Assembly: GCF_050459865.1 (NCBI RefSeq)
Contig: NZ_JBCMNM010000077.1
Coordinates: 1-64,000, forward strand
Origin: Rummeliibacillus pycnus_B
GTDB taxonomy: Bacteria; Bacillota; Bacilli; Bacillales_A; Planococcaceae
Length of the DNA: 64,000 nt
Reading direction: 5' to 3'
Below, one piece after another: positions 17,620-25,842 of this stretch. The notes beneath the pieces were generated by a model that did not search any database, was not told where the DNA came from, and worked only from the letters and a program-made list of their open reading frames with translations. The first letter of the stretch is position 1. Every line of letters starts with the position of its first letter. Both the position numbers and the translations under genes were made by a program.

Positions 17620-18282
17620 ATGAAATTTACATCCGTTTTTGATATTATTGGTCCTGTTATGATTGGTCCTTCTTCGTCCCATACTGCTGGTGCTGCTCGA
17701 ATTGGACGTGTCGCTAGAGATTTATTTGGTCGGCAACCTAAGTGGGCTAAGATTCACTTATATGGCTCTTTTGCTGAAACGTACAGAGGGCATGGAACAG
17801 ATGTAGCGATAATCGGAGGATTACTCGATTATGATACTTTTGATGAAAGAATTAAAACTGCTTTTAAAGATGCCGCAGATGCAGGCTTAACATATGAATT
17901 TATTACAGAAACAGATCATACAGATCACCCGAATACAGCAAGAATTATAATTGGAGATGACGAATTGGAAATGTCAATGGTTGGTATTTCAATTGGTGGT
18001 GGTTCGATTGAAATTACTGAACTAAATGGTTTCCCACTTCGTTTATCAGGTGGTATGCCTGCTATTTTAGTTGTCCATGACGACCGAGCAGGATGTATTG
18101 CGAATGTAGCCAATAGTCTTGCTAAGCATAGTATTAATATTGGTCATATGGAAGTTTCACGTAAAGAACGAGGCAATATGGCTTTGATGGTAATAGAGGT
18201 TGACCAAAATATCGATCATTCAATTTTAGAAGAAATAGAGCAACTACCGAATATTACGAAGGTCACTCGTATTAAAAACTAG
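17620..18282 (+). CDS. sdaAB: L-serine dehydratase, iron-sulfur-dependent, beta subunit
   Basis: With SdaAA it deaminates L-serine to pyruvate and ammonia. The 220-residue protein has the SSSHTAGAARIGR motif of the N-terminal dehydratase domain and a C-terminal ACT regulatory domain (IANVANSLAKHSINIGHMEV). RBS GGGGAG upstream of ATG 17620. It begins a new transcription unit after the fakA terminator and is followed 12 bases later by sdaAA. Confidence 0.96.
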   Translation: MKFTSVFDIIGPVMIGPSSSHTAGAARIGRVARDLFGRQPKWAKIHLYGSFAETYRGHGTDVAIIGGLLDYDTFDERIKTAFKDAADAGLTYEFITETDHTDHPNTARIIIGDDELEMSMVGISIGGGSIEITELNGFPLRLSGGMPAILVVHDDRAGCIANVANSLAKHSINIGHMEVSRKERGNMALMVIEVDQNIDHSILEEIEQLPNITKVTRIKN

Positions 18283-18294
18283 GAGGAATAGCAG

Positions 18295-19191
18295 ATGGAA
18301 GTATTGTTTCGTAATGTTAGAGAATTGGTAGAACGTGCTGAACGAGAAAATAAACTAATCTCTGAAATAATGATAGAGCAAGAAATTTTAATGTCAGAAC
18401 GTAGCCGAGATGAAATTATGGAACAAATGTCGCGCAACCTTACAGTTATGGAAGAAGCCGTAGAAAGAGGTTTAAATGGTGTTCATTCAGTTACAGGTTT
18501 AACAGGCGGAGATGCTGTTTTACTACAAAAATATATTCAATCTGGTAAAGGTTTATCAGGTGACTTATTATTAGATGCTGTAAGTAAGGCTGTAGCAACA
18601 AACGAAGTAAATGCCGCTATGGGAACAATATGTGCAACACCAACAGCGGGATCTGCTGGTGTAGTACCAGGCACCCTTTTTGCGGTCAAGAATAAATTGA
18701 ATCCAACAAAAGAACAAATGATTCGCTATTTATTTACAGCTGGTGCATATGGCTTTGTAGTGGCAAATAATGCTTCTATTTCAGGTGCAGCTGGTGGGTG
18801 TCAAGCAGAAGTAGGTTCAGCTGCCGCTATGGCTGCAGCATCAATCGTTGAAATGGCTGGTGGCACACCTGCACAAAGCGCACATGCCTTTGCTATTACA
18901 TTAAAAAATATGCTCGGACTCGTATGTGATCCAGTAGCAGGATTGGTAGAAGTACCATGTGTGAAACGTAATGCGATGGGGGCTGCAAATGCAATGGTAG
19001 CTGCAGATATGGCATTAGCTGGTATTACAAGTCGTATTCCAACTGATGAAGTAATAGGAGCTATGTTCCGTATTGGGCAAACAATGCCTGTAGCTTTAAA
19101 AGAAACTGCACAAGGTGGCTTAGCAGCAACACCAACAGGAAAAGCACTAGAAGCGAAAATATTCGGCGGAGCCGTGTTGCAACGTGACTGA
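18295..19191 (+). CDS. sdaAA: L-serine dehydratase, iron-sulfur-dependent, alpha subunit
   Basis: Catalytic partner carrying the [4Fe-4S] cluster. The 298-residue protein has ICATPTAGSAG, AGGCQAEVGSA and CDPVAGLVEVPCVKRNAMGA, which hold the conserved cysteines of the family. AGGAGGA precedes the ATG. Its last 8 bases overlap recG, which suggests coupled translation. Confidence 0.96.
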   Translation: MEVLFRNVRELVERAERENKLISEIMIEQEILMSERSRDEIMEQMSRNLTVMEEAVERGLNGVHSVTGLTGGDAVLLQKYIQSGKGLSGDLLLDAVSKAVATNEVNAAMGTICATPTAGSAGVVPGTLFAVKNKLNPTKEQMIRYLFTAGAYGFVVANNASISGAAGGCQAEVGSAAAMAAASIVEMAGGTPAQSAHAFAITLKNMLGLVCDPVAGLVEVPCVKRNAMGAANAMVAADMALAGITSRIPTDEVIGAMFRIGQTMPVALKETAQGGLAATPTGKALEAKIFGGAVLQRD

Positions 19192-21229
19192 TTTATTGCA
19201 GCCAGTAACTGAGCTTAAAGGTGTTGGGAAAACATCTGCTGAAGCGATGAGTATGATGGGAATTGAAACGCTAAAAGACTTAATTTTAACATTTCCATAT
19301 CGTCATGAAGATTTCCGATTAAAAGATTTAGCGGAAACTCCACATAACGAACGCGTTACAGTAGAAGGTAGAATTGAAAGTGAACCAACAGTCCTTTATC
19401 TAGGCAAAAACAAATCTCGTTTACAAGTTCAAATGTTAGCAGGGCGTCATCTTATAAAAATTGTTTTTTTTAATCAAGGTTACTTACGTAATAAACTTAC
19501 CCTTGGTACAATAGTGACCGTTACTGGAAAATGGGATAGAGGACGTCAAGTGATTAATGGCAGTAATGTTACATTTGGACCGAAAACAGATCAAGCTGAT
19601 TTTGAACCTGTATATAGTTTAAAAGGGAAGCTTACACAAAAGAAATTTCGTCAATTTATGCGACAAGCATTAGACGAAGCGAAAGAAGAACTTCCAGATT
19701 CTTTGCCGAAACAGTTAAGAAATGAATATAAATTACTATCCATACAGGAAGCTTTAGAAGGTGTGCATTTTCCGGAAGATGGAAATCATGCAAAACAAGC
19801 TAGACGTCGATTTGTTTATGAGGAATTATTACAATTCCAATTGAAAATTCAAGCATTAAGAAAAACACGTCGTGAAGAAGAACATGGAATTGTCATTCAC
19901 TTTAATCTGCAAAAAGTTAGAGAATTTATTGCTTCATTACCATATGAGTTAACAAATGCACAAAAACGTGTTGTCAATGAAATTTCGAGGGATTTATTAG
20001 TGCCACATCGCATGAATAGATTACTTCAAGGAGATGTGGGTTCAGGTAAAACGGTTGTTGCGGCAATTGGACTGTATTCGGCTGTGACAGCGGGGTATCA
20101 AGGGGCACTAATGGCACCGACTGAAATTCTGGCAGAACAACATGCCGCTTCACTTGACGAATGGCTCAGACCTTTTGGAGTGGAAGTGGCATTACTTTCG
20201 GGCTCTATTAAAACAAAAGCTAGACGAGAGCTTTTAGAGAGATTAGCAAATGGAGAAATAGATGTTGTAGTTGGTACACATGCATTGATTCAACCTGATG
20301 TAACATTCCAAAAATTAGGTTTTGTAATTACGGATGAGCAACATCGTTTTGGTGTGGAGCAACGAAGAATATTGCGTGAAAAAGGAGAATGTCCCGATGT
20401 TCTGTTTATGACTGCAACACCCATTCCACGAACATTATCTATCACAGCATTTGGCGAAATGGATGTTTCAATTATTGATGAAATGCCGGCAGGACGCAAA
20501 AAAATCGAAACCATTTGGGCTAAACATGAACAATTCAATCAAGTTCTTTCTCAAATAGGGAAAGAACTTGCTGCAGGGCGTCAAGCGTATATTATTTGTC
20601 CTCTAATCGAAGAGTCAGATAAACTAGATGTACAAAATGCGGTTGACGTATATCAACAGTTGGCAACATTATTTAAAGGTAGATTCAAAGTGGGACTTAT
20701 GCATGGTCGATTATCTGCGAATGAAAAAGATGAAGTTATGCGTGCATTTAGTGAAGGTAAGCTTGATGTATTAGTTTCTACTACAGTAGTTGAAGTAGGT
20801 GTCAATGTTCCAAATGCAACATTTATGGTTATATATGATGCAGAAAGATTTGGACTAGCACAATTACATCAATTGCGTGGACGTGTAGGACGAGGTGAAC
20901 ATCAGTCTTATTGTGTTTTAATCGCTGATCCAAAAAGTGAGGAAGGCAAAGAAAGAATGATTTCGATGACGGAAACAAATGATGGTTTCCGATTAGCAGA
21001 AAAAGACTTAGAACTACGAGGACCTGGGGATTTCTTTGGTAAAAAACAAAGCGGATTACCCGAATTTAAAATGGCAGATCTTGTACATGATTATAGAACG
21101 TTAGAAGTGGCAAGACAAGATGCAGTTAAAATCATCGAATCCGATGCATTTTGGCATGATGAAGACTATAAAGTGTTACGACATACTCTTCAATCATCTG
21201 GTGCTCTTGATGGAGTAAGAATCGATTAA
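19184..21229 (+). CDS. recG: ATP-dependent DNA helicase RecG
   Basis: Branch-migrating helicase that rescues stalled forks and processes Holliday junctions. 681 residues: N-terminal wedge domain, Walker A GDVGSGKTVVA near 282-292, the DExH box DEQHRFG, MTATPIPRTL and the C-terminal QLRGRVGRG. The GTG start at 19184 lies inside the end of sdaAA; only a weak GGCGGAG ribosome site is visible, so translation may depend on sdaAA. Confidence 0.96.
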   Translation: MTDLLQPVTELKGVGKTSAEAMSMMGIETLKDLILTFPYRHEDFRLKDLAETPHNERVTVEGRIESEPTVLYLGKNKSRLQVQMLAGRHLIKIVFFNQGYLRNKLTLGTIVTVTGKWDRGRQVINGSNVTFGPKTDQADFEPVYSLKGKLTQKKFRQFMRQALDEAKEELPDSLPKQLRNEYKLLSIQEALEGVHFPEDGNHAKQARRRFVYEELLQFQLKIQALRKTRREEEHGIVIHFNLQKVREFIASLPYELTNAQKRVVNEISRDLLVPHRMNRLLQGDVGSGKTVVAAIGLYSAVTAGYQGALMAPTEILAEQHAASLDEWLRPFGVEVALLSGSIKTKARRELLERLANGEIDVVVGTHALIQPDVTFQKLGFVITDEQHRFGVEQRRILREKGECPDVLFMTATPIPRTLSITAFGEMDVSIIDEMPAGRKKIETIWAKHEQFNQVLSQIGKELAAGRQAYIICPLIEESDKLDVQNAVDVYQQLATLFKGRFKVGLMHGRLSANEKDEVMRAFSEGKLDVLVSTTVVEVGVNVPNATFMVIYDAERFGLAQLHQLRGRVGRGEHQSYCVLIADPKSEEGKERMISMTETNDGFRLAEKDLELRGPGDFFGKKQSGLPEFKMADLVHDYRTLEVARQDAVKIIESDAFWHDEDYKVLRHTLQSSGALDGVRID

Positions 21230-21264
21230 CAAATGAGGATGTAGGTATGTCTAAAAAACAATAC

Positions 21265-21293
21265 TTGCATTCTCTTTTTTTAATTTATATACT
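21265..21293 (+). promoter_or_regulatory. Sigma-A promoter of the fapR lipid operon
   Basis: TTGCAT at 21265-21270 and TATACT at 21288-21293 with exactly 17 bases between. Start of transcription near 21300, inside the FapR operator. Confidence 0.75.
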
Positions 21294-21296
21294 GAT

Positions 21297-21315
21297 ATTA
21301 GTACCAAGTGCTAAT
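21297..21315 (+). promoter_or_regulatory. FapR operator
   Basis: ATTAGTAC-CAA-GTGCTAAT, a 19-base near-perfect inverted repeat (one mismatch between arms), matches the FapR binding site known from B. subtilis and Staphylococcus (ATTAGTACC...TAAT). It begins 3 bases after the -10 box, so FapR binding should block transcription; malonyl-CoA releases FapR. The site stands in front of fapR itself. Confidence 0.85.
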
Positions 21316-21338
21316 ATTAAGGGGCGACGAAGAATAAT

Positions 21339-21914
21339 ATGAAGTACTCAAAGAAAGAACGACAACTATTATTGCAGCAAACCATTCAAGAAAACCCATT
21401 CGTCACAGATGAACAGCTTGCTACAAAGTTTAAAGTTAGTGTTCAGACGATAAGACTGGATCGTATGGAGTTATCCATTCCAGAATTGCGTGAACGAATA
21501 AAAGATGTTGCGGCTAATAATATTGAAAATGAAGTAAAAACTTTACCCATAGATGAAGTTATTGGTGAAATTATCGACATTGAATTGGATGAACGTGCTT
21601 TATCAATCTTTGATGTTGGAGAAGAACACGTCTTCCAAAGAAACCGCATTGCAAGAGGACATCACTTGTTTGCCCAAGCGAATTCTTTAGCAGTTGCCGT
21701 TATTGACGATGAGTTAGCTTTAACAGTACATTCTGATATTAATTTTTTGAAACCAGTAAAAGCAGGTCAACGTGTAGTATCTAAAGCAGTAGTTACGGGG
21801 AAAGATAATGAACGAAACCGTACGTTTGTCACCGTTACATCTACAGTAGATGGAAACACAGTTTTTACAGGACAATTTGAAATGTATCGCACGAAAGGTA
21901 AAGGTGACATATAA
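21339..21914 (+). CDS. fapR: Malonyl-CoA-responsive lipid synthesis repressor FapR
   Basis: Repressor of fatty acid and phospholipid synthesis genes. The 191-residue protein has an N-terminal helix-turn-helix (DEQLATKFKVSVQTIRLDRM) joined to a hot-dog-fold effector domain with HLFAQANSLAVAVID, which binds malonyl-CoA. ATG at 21339. Transcribed from the promoter and FapR operator just upstream, so it should control itself. Its stop is adjacent to plsX. Confidence 0.95.
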   Translation: MKYSKKERQLLLQQTIQENPFVTDEQLATKFKVSVQTIRLDRMELSIPELRERIKDVAANNIENEVKTLPIDEVIGEIIDIELDERALSIFDVGEEHVFQRNRIARGHHLFAQANSLAVAVIDDELALTVHSDINFLKPVKAGQRVVSKAVVTGKDNERNRTFVTVTSTVDGNTVFTGQFEMYRTKGKGDI

Positions 21915-22913
21915 ATGAAATTAGCAGTAGATGGTATGGGTGGGGACAATGCGCCACAAGCCATTATAGAAGGTATTTATCAAGCATTAGAAGCATCTAA
22001 TGATTTAGAGATTTTACTATACGGCTCAAAAGAAAAAATGCAACCCTATTTAAAAGATTTAAGTCGTATTACTGTTATCGATTGTCAAGAAGTAATTAAA
22101 GGTACAGACGAACCTGTACGTGCTGTACGCCGTAAAAAAGATGCTTCGATGGTAAAAATGGCAGAAGCTGTTAGTAACGGCGAAGCAGATGCTTGTATTT
22201 CAGCTGGAAATACAGGTGCACTGATGGCGGCAGGTTTATTTATTGTCCATCGGATTGAAGGGATTGATCGTCCAGCATTATCTACAACGTTACCAACTTT
22301 AGATGGTAGTGGTTTTGATATGTTAGACCTAGGAGCAAATGCTGATGCGAAACCAGAAAATTTAGCTCAATATGCAATTATGGGAAGCATCTATGCACAA
22401 CAAGTACGAGGTATTAAAAATCCTACAGTAGGATTACTGAATATCGGTACTGAAGATAAAAAAGGAAATGACCTGACAAAACATGCATTCACTTTATTAA
22501 AGGAAGCACCGATCAATTTTATCGGTAATGTTGAAGCGCGTGAACTTTTAAACCATGTTGCGGATGTCGTTGTAACAGATGGTTTTACAGGTAATATGGT
22601 ATTAAAAACAATTGAAGGAACAGCAGGTAGTGTTTTCAAAATGATGAAAGAAGCATTTATGGCTTCTACGAAATCCAAAGTAGCTGCGCTTTTAATGAAA
22701 AATAATTTAAAAGAATTAAAAAATAAAATGGATTACACAGAATACGGTGGTGCAGCATTATTTGGCTTAAAAGCACCAGTGATTAAAGCACATGGCTCAT
22801 CCAATGCAACTGCGTTTGCCAGTGCAATTCGCCAATCACGTAAAATGGTTGAATATAATGTAATTCCAACAATCGATAAAACGATTAGCGAAGTTCGCCA
22901 AAATGAACAATAA
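21915..22913 (+). CDS. plsX: Phosphate acyltransferase PlsX
   Basis: Makes acyl-phosphate from acyl-ACP and inorganic phosphate, the first committed step to phosphatidic acid in Firmicutes. 332 residues with LAVDGMGGDNAP at the start, SAGNTGALMAAG and the VADVVVTDGFTGN segment. The ATG follows the fapR stop with no gap; AAAGGTGA supplies the ribosome site. Member of the FapR-controlled operon. Confidence 0.97.
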   Translation: MKLAVDGMGGDNAPQAIIEGIYQALEASNDLEILLYGSKEKMQPYLKDLSRITVIDCQEVIKGTDEPVRAVRRKKDASMVKMAEAVSNGEADACISAGNTGALMAAGLFIVHRIEGIDRPALSTTLPTLDGSGFDMLDLGANADAKPENLAQYAIMGSIYAQQVRGIKNPTVGLLNIGTEDKKGNDLTKHAFTLLKEAPINFIGNVEARELLNHVADVVVTDGFTGNMVLKTIEGTAGSVFKMMKEAFMASTKSKVAALLMKNNLKELKNKMDYTEYGGAALFGLKAPVIKAHGSSNATAFASAIRQSRKMVEYNVIPTIDKTISEVRQNEQ

Positions 22914-22955
22914 TCAAAAAATCTTTAATCGTTATATACAAAGGGGAATTTTAAA

Positions 22956-23900
22956 ATGACAAAAATTGCATTTGTTTTTCCTGGACAGGGATCACAAACA
23001 GTAGGAATGGGACAAGAATTTGTTTCAAATGAACCTACATGTAAAGAATTTTATGACCAAGCTGATAATATTTTAGGTATCGAATTATCTAAATTAATGT
23101 TAGAAGGTCCTCAAGAAGAATTAACGTTAACTTACAATGCACAACCTGCGTTAGTAACAACTGGTGTAATGATTGCTGAAAAGCTAAAACAAGCAGGGAT
23201 TAAACCAGATTTTACTGCAGGCCATAGTTTAGGTGAATATGCTGCGCTTGTTACTTCAGGCGTTATGTCTTTTGCAGATGGAGTACAAGCAGTACATAAT
23301 CGTGGCCTTTATATGAATGAAGCCGTACCAGCTGGTCTTGGTGCAATGGCTGCAATTTTAGGATTAGACCGAGATGTTTTAAAACAAGTAACAGACGAAG
23401 TTTCAGCTACTGGAGAAGTAGTTCAACTTGCAAACTTGAACTGTCCTGGCCAAATTGTGATTTCGGGTACAGCTAAAGGTGTAGAAGAAGCTTCTGCAAA
23501 AGCAAAAGAAGCGGGTGCAAAACGTGCTATTCCTTTAGTTGTTAGTGGTCCTTTCCATTCAGAGTTAATGCGTCCAGCTGCAAATAAACTTCAAGCAATG
23601 TTAGCTAATATTGAAATGCAGGATGCAGTCGTACCAGTAATTGCAAATGTAAATGCACAACCTGTTACATCAAAAGAAGATATTCCAAATCAACTTGTTG
23701 AACAATTATATTCTCCAGTATTATGGGAAGACTCCGTTCGAACATTACTTGATGAAGGAGTAGATGTTTTTATTGAATGTGGTCCTGGTAAAGTTTTAAG
23801 TGGTCTAGTGAAAAAAGTAGATCGCAAGGTAAAAACATATTGCATCTATGATGAAGCAACATTTGAACAAGTTTTAGAAGCTGCGAAGGAGTGGGCTTAA
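22956..23900 (+). CDS. fabD: Malonyl-CoA:ACP transacylase
   Basis: Loads malonyl groups onto ACP for fatty acid elongation. In 314 residues: FPGQGSQTVGMG, the catalytic serine in GHSLGEYAAL, the active-site His in GPFHSELM and CGPGKVLSG. AAGGGG precedes the ATG. The last base of its TAA stop begins fabG (TAATG). Confidence 0.97.
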   Translation: MTKIAFVFPGQGSQTVGMGQEFVSNEPTCKEFYDQADNILGIELSKLMLEGPQEELTLTYNAQPALVTTGVMIAEKLKQAGIKPDFTAGHSLGEYAALVTSGVMSFADGVQAVHNRGLYMNEAVPAGLGAMAAILGLDRDVLKQVTDEVSATGEVVQLANLNCPGQIVISGTAKGVEEASAKAKEAGAKRAIPLVVSGPFHSELMRPAANKLQAMLANIEMQDAVVPVIANVNAQPVTSKEDIPNQLVEQLYSPVLWEDSVRTLLDEGVDVFIECGPGKVLSGLVKKVDRKVKTYCIYDEATFEQVLEAAKEWA

Positions 23901-24646
23901 TGGCAGATTTATCGAATAAGGTAGTAGTAGTAACAGGTGCCTCAAGAGGAATCGGACGTGAAATCGCACTACATTTAGCAAAACTAGGAGCAAAAGTAGT
24001 CGTGAATTATAGCGGTAGTCAAGGAAAAGCCGAAGCTGTTGTGGCTGAAATAGAAGAAAATGGCGGAACTGCTATTGCTGTACAAGCAAATGTAGCTGAT
24101 GCAGATGATGTGACAATGCTTATGAAAACAGCAGTTGAAACTTATGGCTCACTTGACATTTTAGTAAATAATGCCGGAATTACACGAGATAACTTATTGA
24201 TGCGTATGAAAGAAGAAGATTGGGATGCTGTTATGAATATCAATCTAAAAGGTGTCTTTCTATGTACAAAAGCCGTAACTCGCCAAATGATGAAGCAACG
24301 TGCAGGGCGTATCGTCAATATTGCTTCAATCGTAGGGGTTGCTGGTAACGCAGGTCAAGCAAACTATGTTGCTGCTAAAGCAGGAGTTATAGGACTTACT
24401 AAAACAGCTGCAAAAGAATTAGCTGCTCGTAATATTTACGTGAATGCTGTAGCACCAGGATTTATTGACACAGAAATGACGGAAGAATTACCTGAAGATA
24501 TTAAAGCTCAAATGCTTTCTCAAATTCCATTAGCTAAGTTAGGTAAACCAGAAGATGTTGCAAAAGTAGTTGCATTTTTAGCTTCAGATGATGCAAGCTA
24601 TATGACAGGCCAAACATTACATGTAGATGGCGGAATGGTCATGTAA
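23900..24646 (+). CDS. fabG: 3-oxoacyl-ACP reductase
   Basis: NADPH-dependent reductase of the fatty acid elongation cycle, a short-chain dehydrogenase. 248 residues with VTGASRGIGREIA, NNAGITRDNLLMRM and the Ser-Tyr-Lys catalytic set in NIASIVGVAGNAGQANYVAA followed by K. ATG at 23900, eight bases after AAGGAG, is preferred to GTG 23891, which overlaps that ribosome site. Confidence 0.97.
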   Translation: MADLSNKVVVVTGASRGIGREIALHLAKLGAKVVVNYSGSQGKAEAVVAEIEENGGTAIAVQANVADADDVTMLMKTAVETYGSLDILVNNAGITRDNLLMRMKEEDWDAVMNINLKGVFLCTKAVTRQMMKQRAGRIVNIASIVGVAGNAGQANYVAAKAGVIGLTKTAAKELAARNIYVNAVAPGFIDTEMTEELPEDIKAQMLSQIPLAKLGKPEDVAKVVAFLASDDASYMTGQTLHVDGGMVM

Positions 24647-24704
24647 GTTTTAGCTATTAATGTGAACCTTATTTTTGTATAATCATTGAGGGGAGGTGAA
24701 CAAT

Positions 24705-24941
24705 TTGGCAACAGTAATCGAACGTGTAACTAAAGTTGTCGTTGACCGTTTAGGTGTTGACGAAAGCGAAGTTAAACTAGAAGCTTCTTTCCGTGATGAT
24801 CTAGGTGCAGATTCATTAGATGTAGTAGAATTAGTAATGGAATTAGAAGAAGAATTTGATATGCAAATTGATGACGAGGATGCAGAGAAAATTGCAACTG
24901 TAGGTGATGCAGTTAACTTTATCTCAAGCAAAGTCGACTAA
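24705..24941 (+). CDS. acpP: Acyl carrier protein
   Basis: Carries growing acyl chains on a 4'-phosphopantetheine attached to Ser37 in LGADSLDVVEL. With TTG 24705 as start the protein is 78 residues, MATVIERVTK..., the normal size and N-terminus for Bacillales ACP; the strong site GGGGAGGTG (24690-24698) sits seven bases upstream. A GTG at 24696 overlaps that site and is rejected. Very acidic, as expected. Closed by a terminator, so it is the last gene of the fapR operon. Confidence 0.96.
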   Translation: MATVIERVTKVVVDRLGVDESEVKLEASFRDDLGADSLDVVELVMELEEEFDMQIDDEDAEKIATVGDAVNFISSKVD

Positions 24942-24968
24942 TTTAGCGTATAATATACAATACTTAGG

Positions 24969-25012
24969 ACTTCCTCTGCAATGATTGCGGAGGAAGTTAT
25001 CTTTTTATTTTT
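24969..25012 (+). terminator. Intrinsic terminator after acpP
   Basis: Stem 24969-24981 with 24985-24997 (13 pairs, one G-U), 3-base loop, followed by TATCTTTTTATTTTT. Ends the fatty acid operon. Confidence 0.88.
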
Positions 25013-25039
25013 GCACAATGTGAAAGAAAAAGGTAAACT
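25011..25039 (+). promoter_or_regulatory. Candidate promoter for rnc-smc-ftsY
   Basis: TTGCAC (25011-25016) and TAAACT (25034-25039) with 17-base spacing. Predicted start about 25046, which would leave the AAGAAGG site of the 25079 start but remove the GAGG site at 25041-25044. Confidence 0.4.
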
Positions 25040-25078
25040 AGAGGATGTACCAAATGGAAAATAAGAAGGTTGATAAAG

Positions 25079-25840
25079 ATGAGAATACAAGGACTCTCAC
25101 AAAAAAATGGCGCAATTTCAGAGCAAGCACGACTTAAATTCGCTGACTTACAAGATCAATTAGGTTTGCATTTTGACAATGCAAATTTGTTATACAATGC
25201 TTTTACACATTCGTCATTTGTGAATGAGCATCGTCGTAAATTATTTGAAGATAATGAACGTCTTGAGTTTTTAGGAGACGCTGTACTTGAGCTAACTGTT
25301 TCTAAGTTTTTATTCCTTAAATTCCCTAAAATGAGTGAAGGAGAACTTACAAAATTGCGTGCAGCAATGGTTTGTGAGCCATCTCTAGTGATTTTTGCCA
25401 ATGAATTGAATTTTGGCGAATATGTGTTACTTGGTAAAGGGGAAGAAATTACAGGCGGTCGTGAACGTCCAGCATTACTTGCGGATTGTTTTGAAGCATT
25501 TATAGGTGCTCTCTATTTAGACCAAGGTTTAGAAACAGTTGTTGGGTTTTTGGAAAAAGTTGTTTTCCCAAAAGTTGAGCTCGGTGCTTTTTCACATGTT
25601 ATGGATTTTAAAAGTCAATTACAAGAAATGGTCCAACAAAATAATTCTGGTACATTGCAATACGAAATCATAAAAGAAAATGGTCCAGCGCATAACCGTA
25701 CATTTGTCTCTCAAGTATTGTTAAATGATAAAGAGCTTGGAGTAGGTAACGGTAAATCTAAAAAAGAAGCAGAACAAAAAGCAGCACAATGCGCTATGCG
25801 TGCGTTGAAAACACAATTAGCGAATGATCAGGAGGGTTAA
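25079..25840 (+). CDS. rnc: Ribonuclease III
   Basis: Double-strand-specific endoribonuclease for rRNA and scRNA processing. The catalytic domain carries NERLEFLGDAVLEL and the second metal-site region ALLADCFEAFIGALYLDQG; a C-terminal dsRNA-binding domain follows (DFKSQLQEMVQQ, GKSKKEAEQKAAQ). With ATG 25079 it has 253 residues. The start is uncertain: AAGAAGG (25063-25069) precedes it at nine bases, but a better-looking start, ATG 25054 after GAGG, is in another frame and would join this one across the A7 run at 25101-25107 (see findings). Two bases before smc, as in B. subtilis. Confidence 0.93.
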   Translation: MRIQGLSQKNGAISEQARLKFADLQDQLGLHFDNANLLYNAFTHSSFVNEHRRKLFEDNERLEFLGDAVLELTVSKFLFLKFPKMSEGELTKLRAAMVCEPSLVIFANELNFGEYVLLGKGEEITGGRERPALLADCFEAFIGALYLDQGLETVVGFLEKVVFPKVELGAFSHVMDFKSQLQEMVQQNNSGTLQYEIIKENGPAHNRTFVSQVLLNDKELGVGNGKSKKEAEQKAAQCAMRALKTQLANDQEG

Positions 25841-25842
25841 TT

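Noticed and set aside
21247..21342. 31-codon frame (MSKKQYLHSLFLIYIL...) just before fapR, overlapping its start as ATGA
   Set aside because: It spans the -35, -10 and FapR operator, so the main operon transcript could not encode it; only read-through from recG could. Weak ribosome site.
23891..23899. GTG start extending FabG by three residues
   Set aside because: It overlaps the AAGGAG ribosome site that serves ATG 23900, and FabG homologues begin at the ATG.
24678..24683. TATAAT before acpP
   Set aside because: No -35 hexamer at proper spacing; start of transcription would fall on the ribosome site. A leaderless-like internal promoter cannot be excluded but is not supported.
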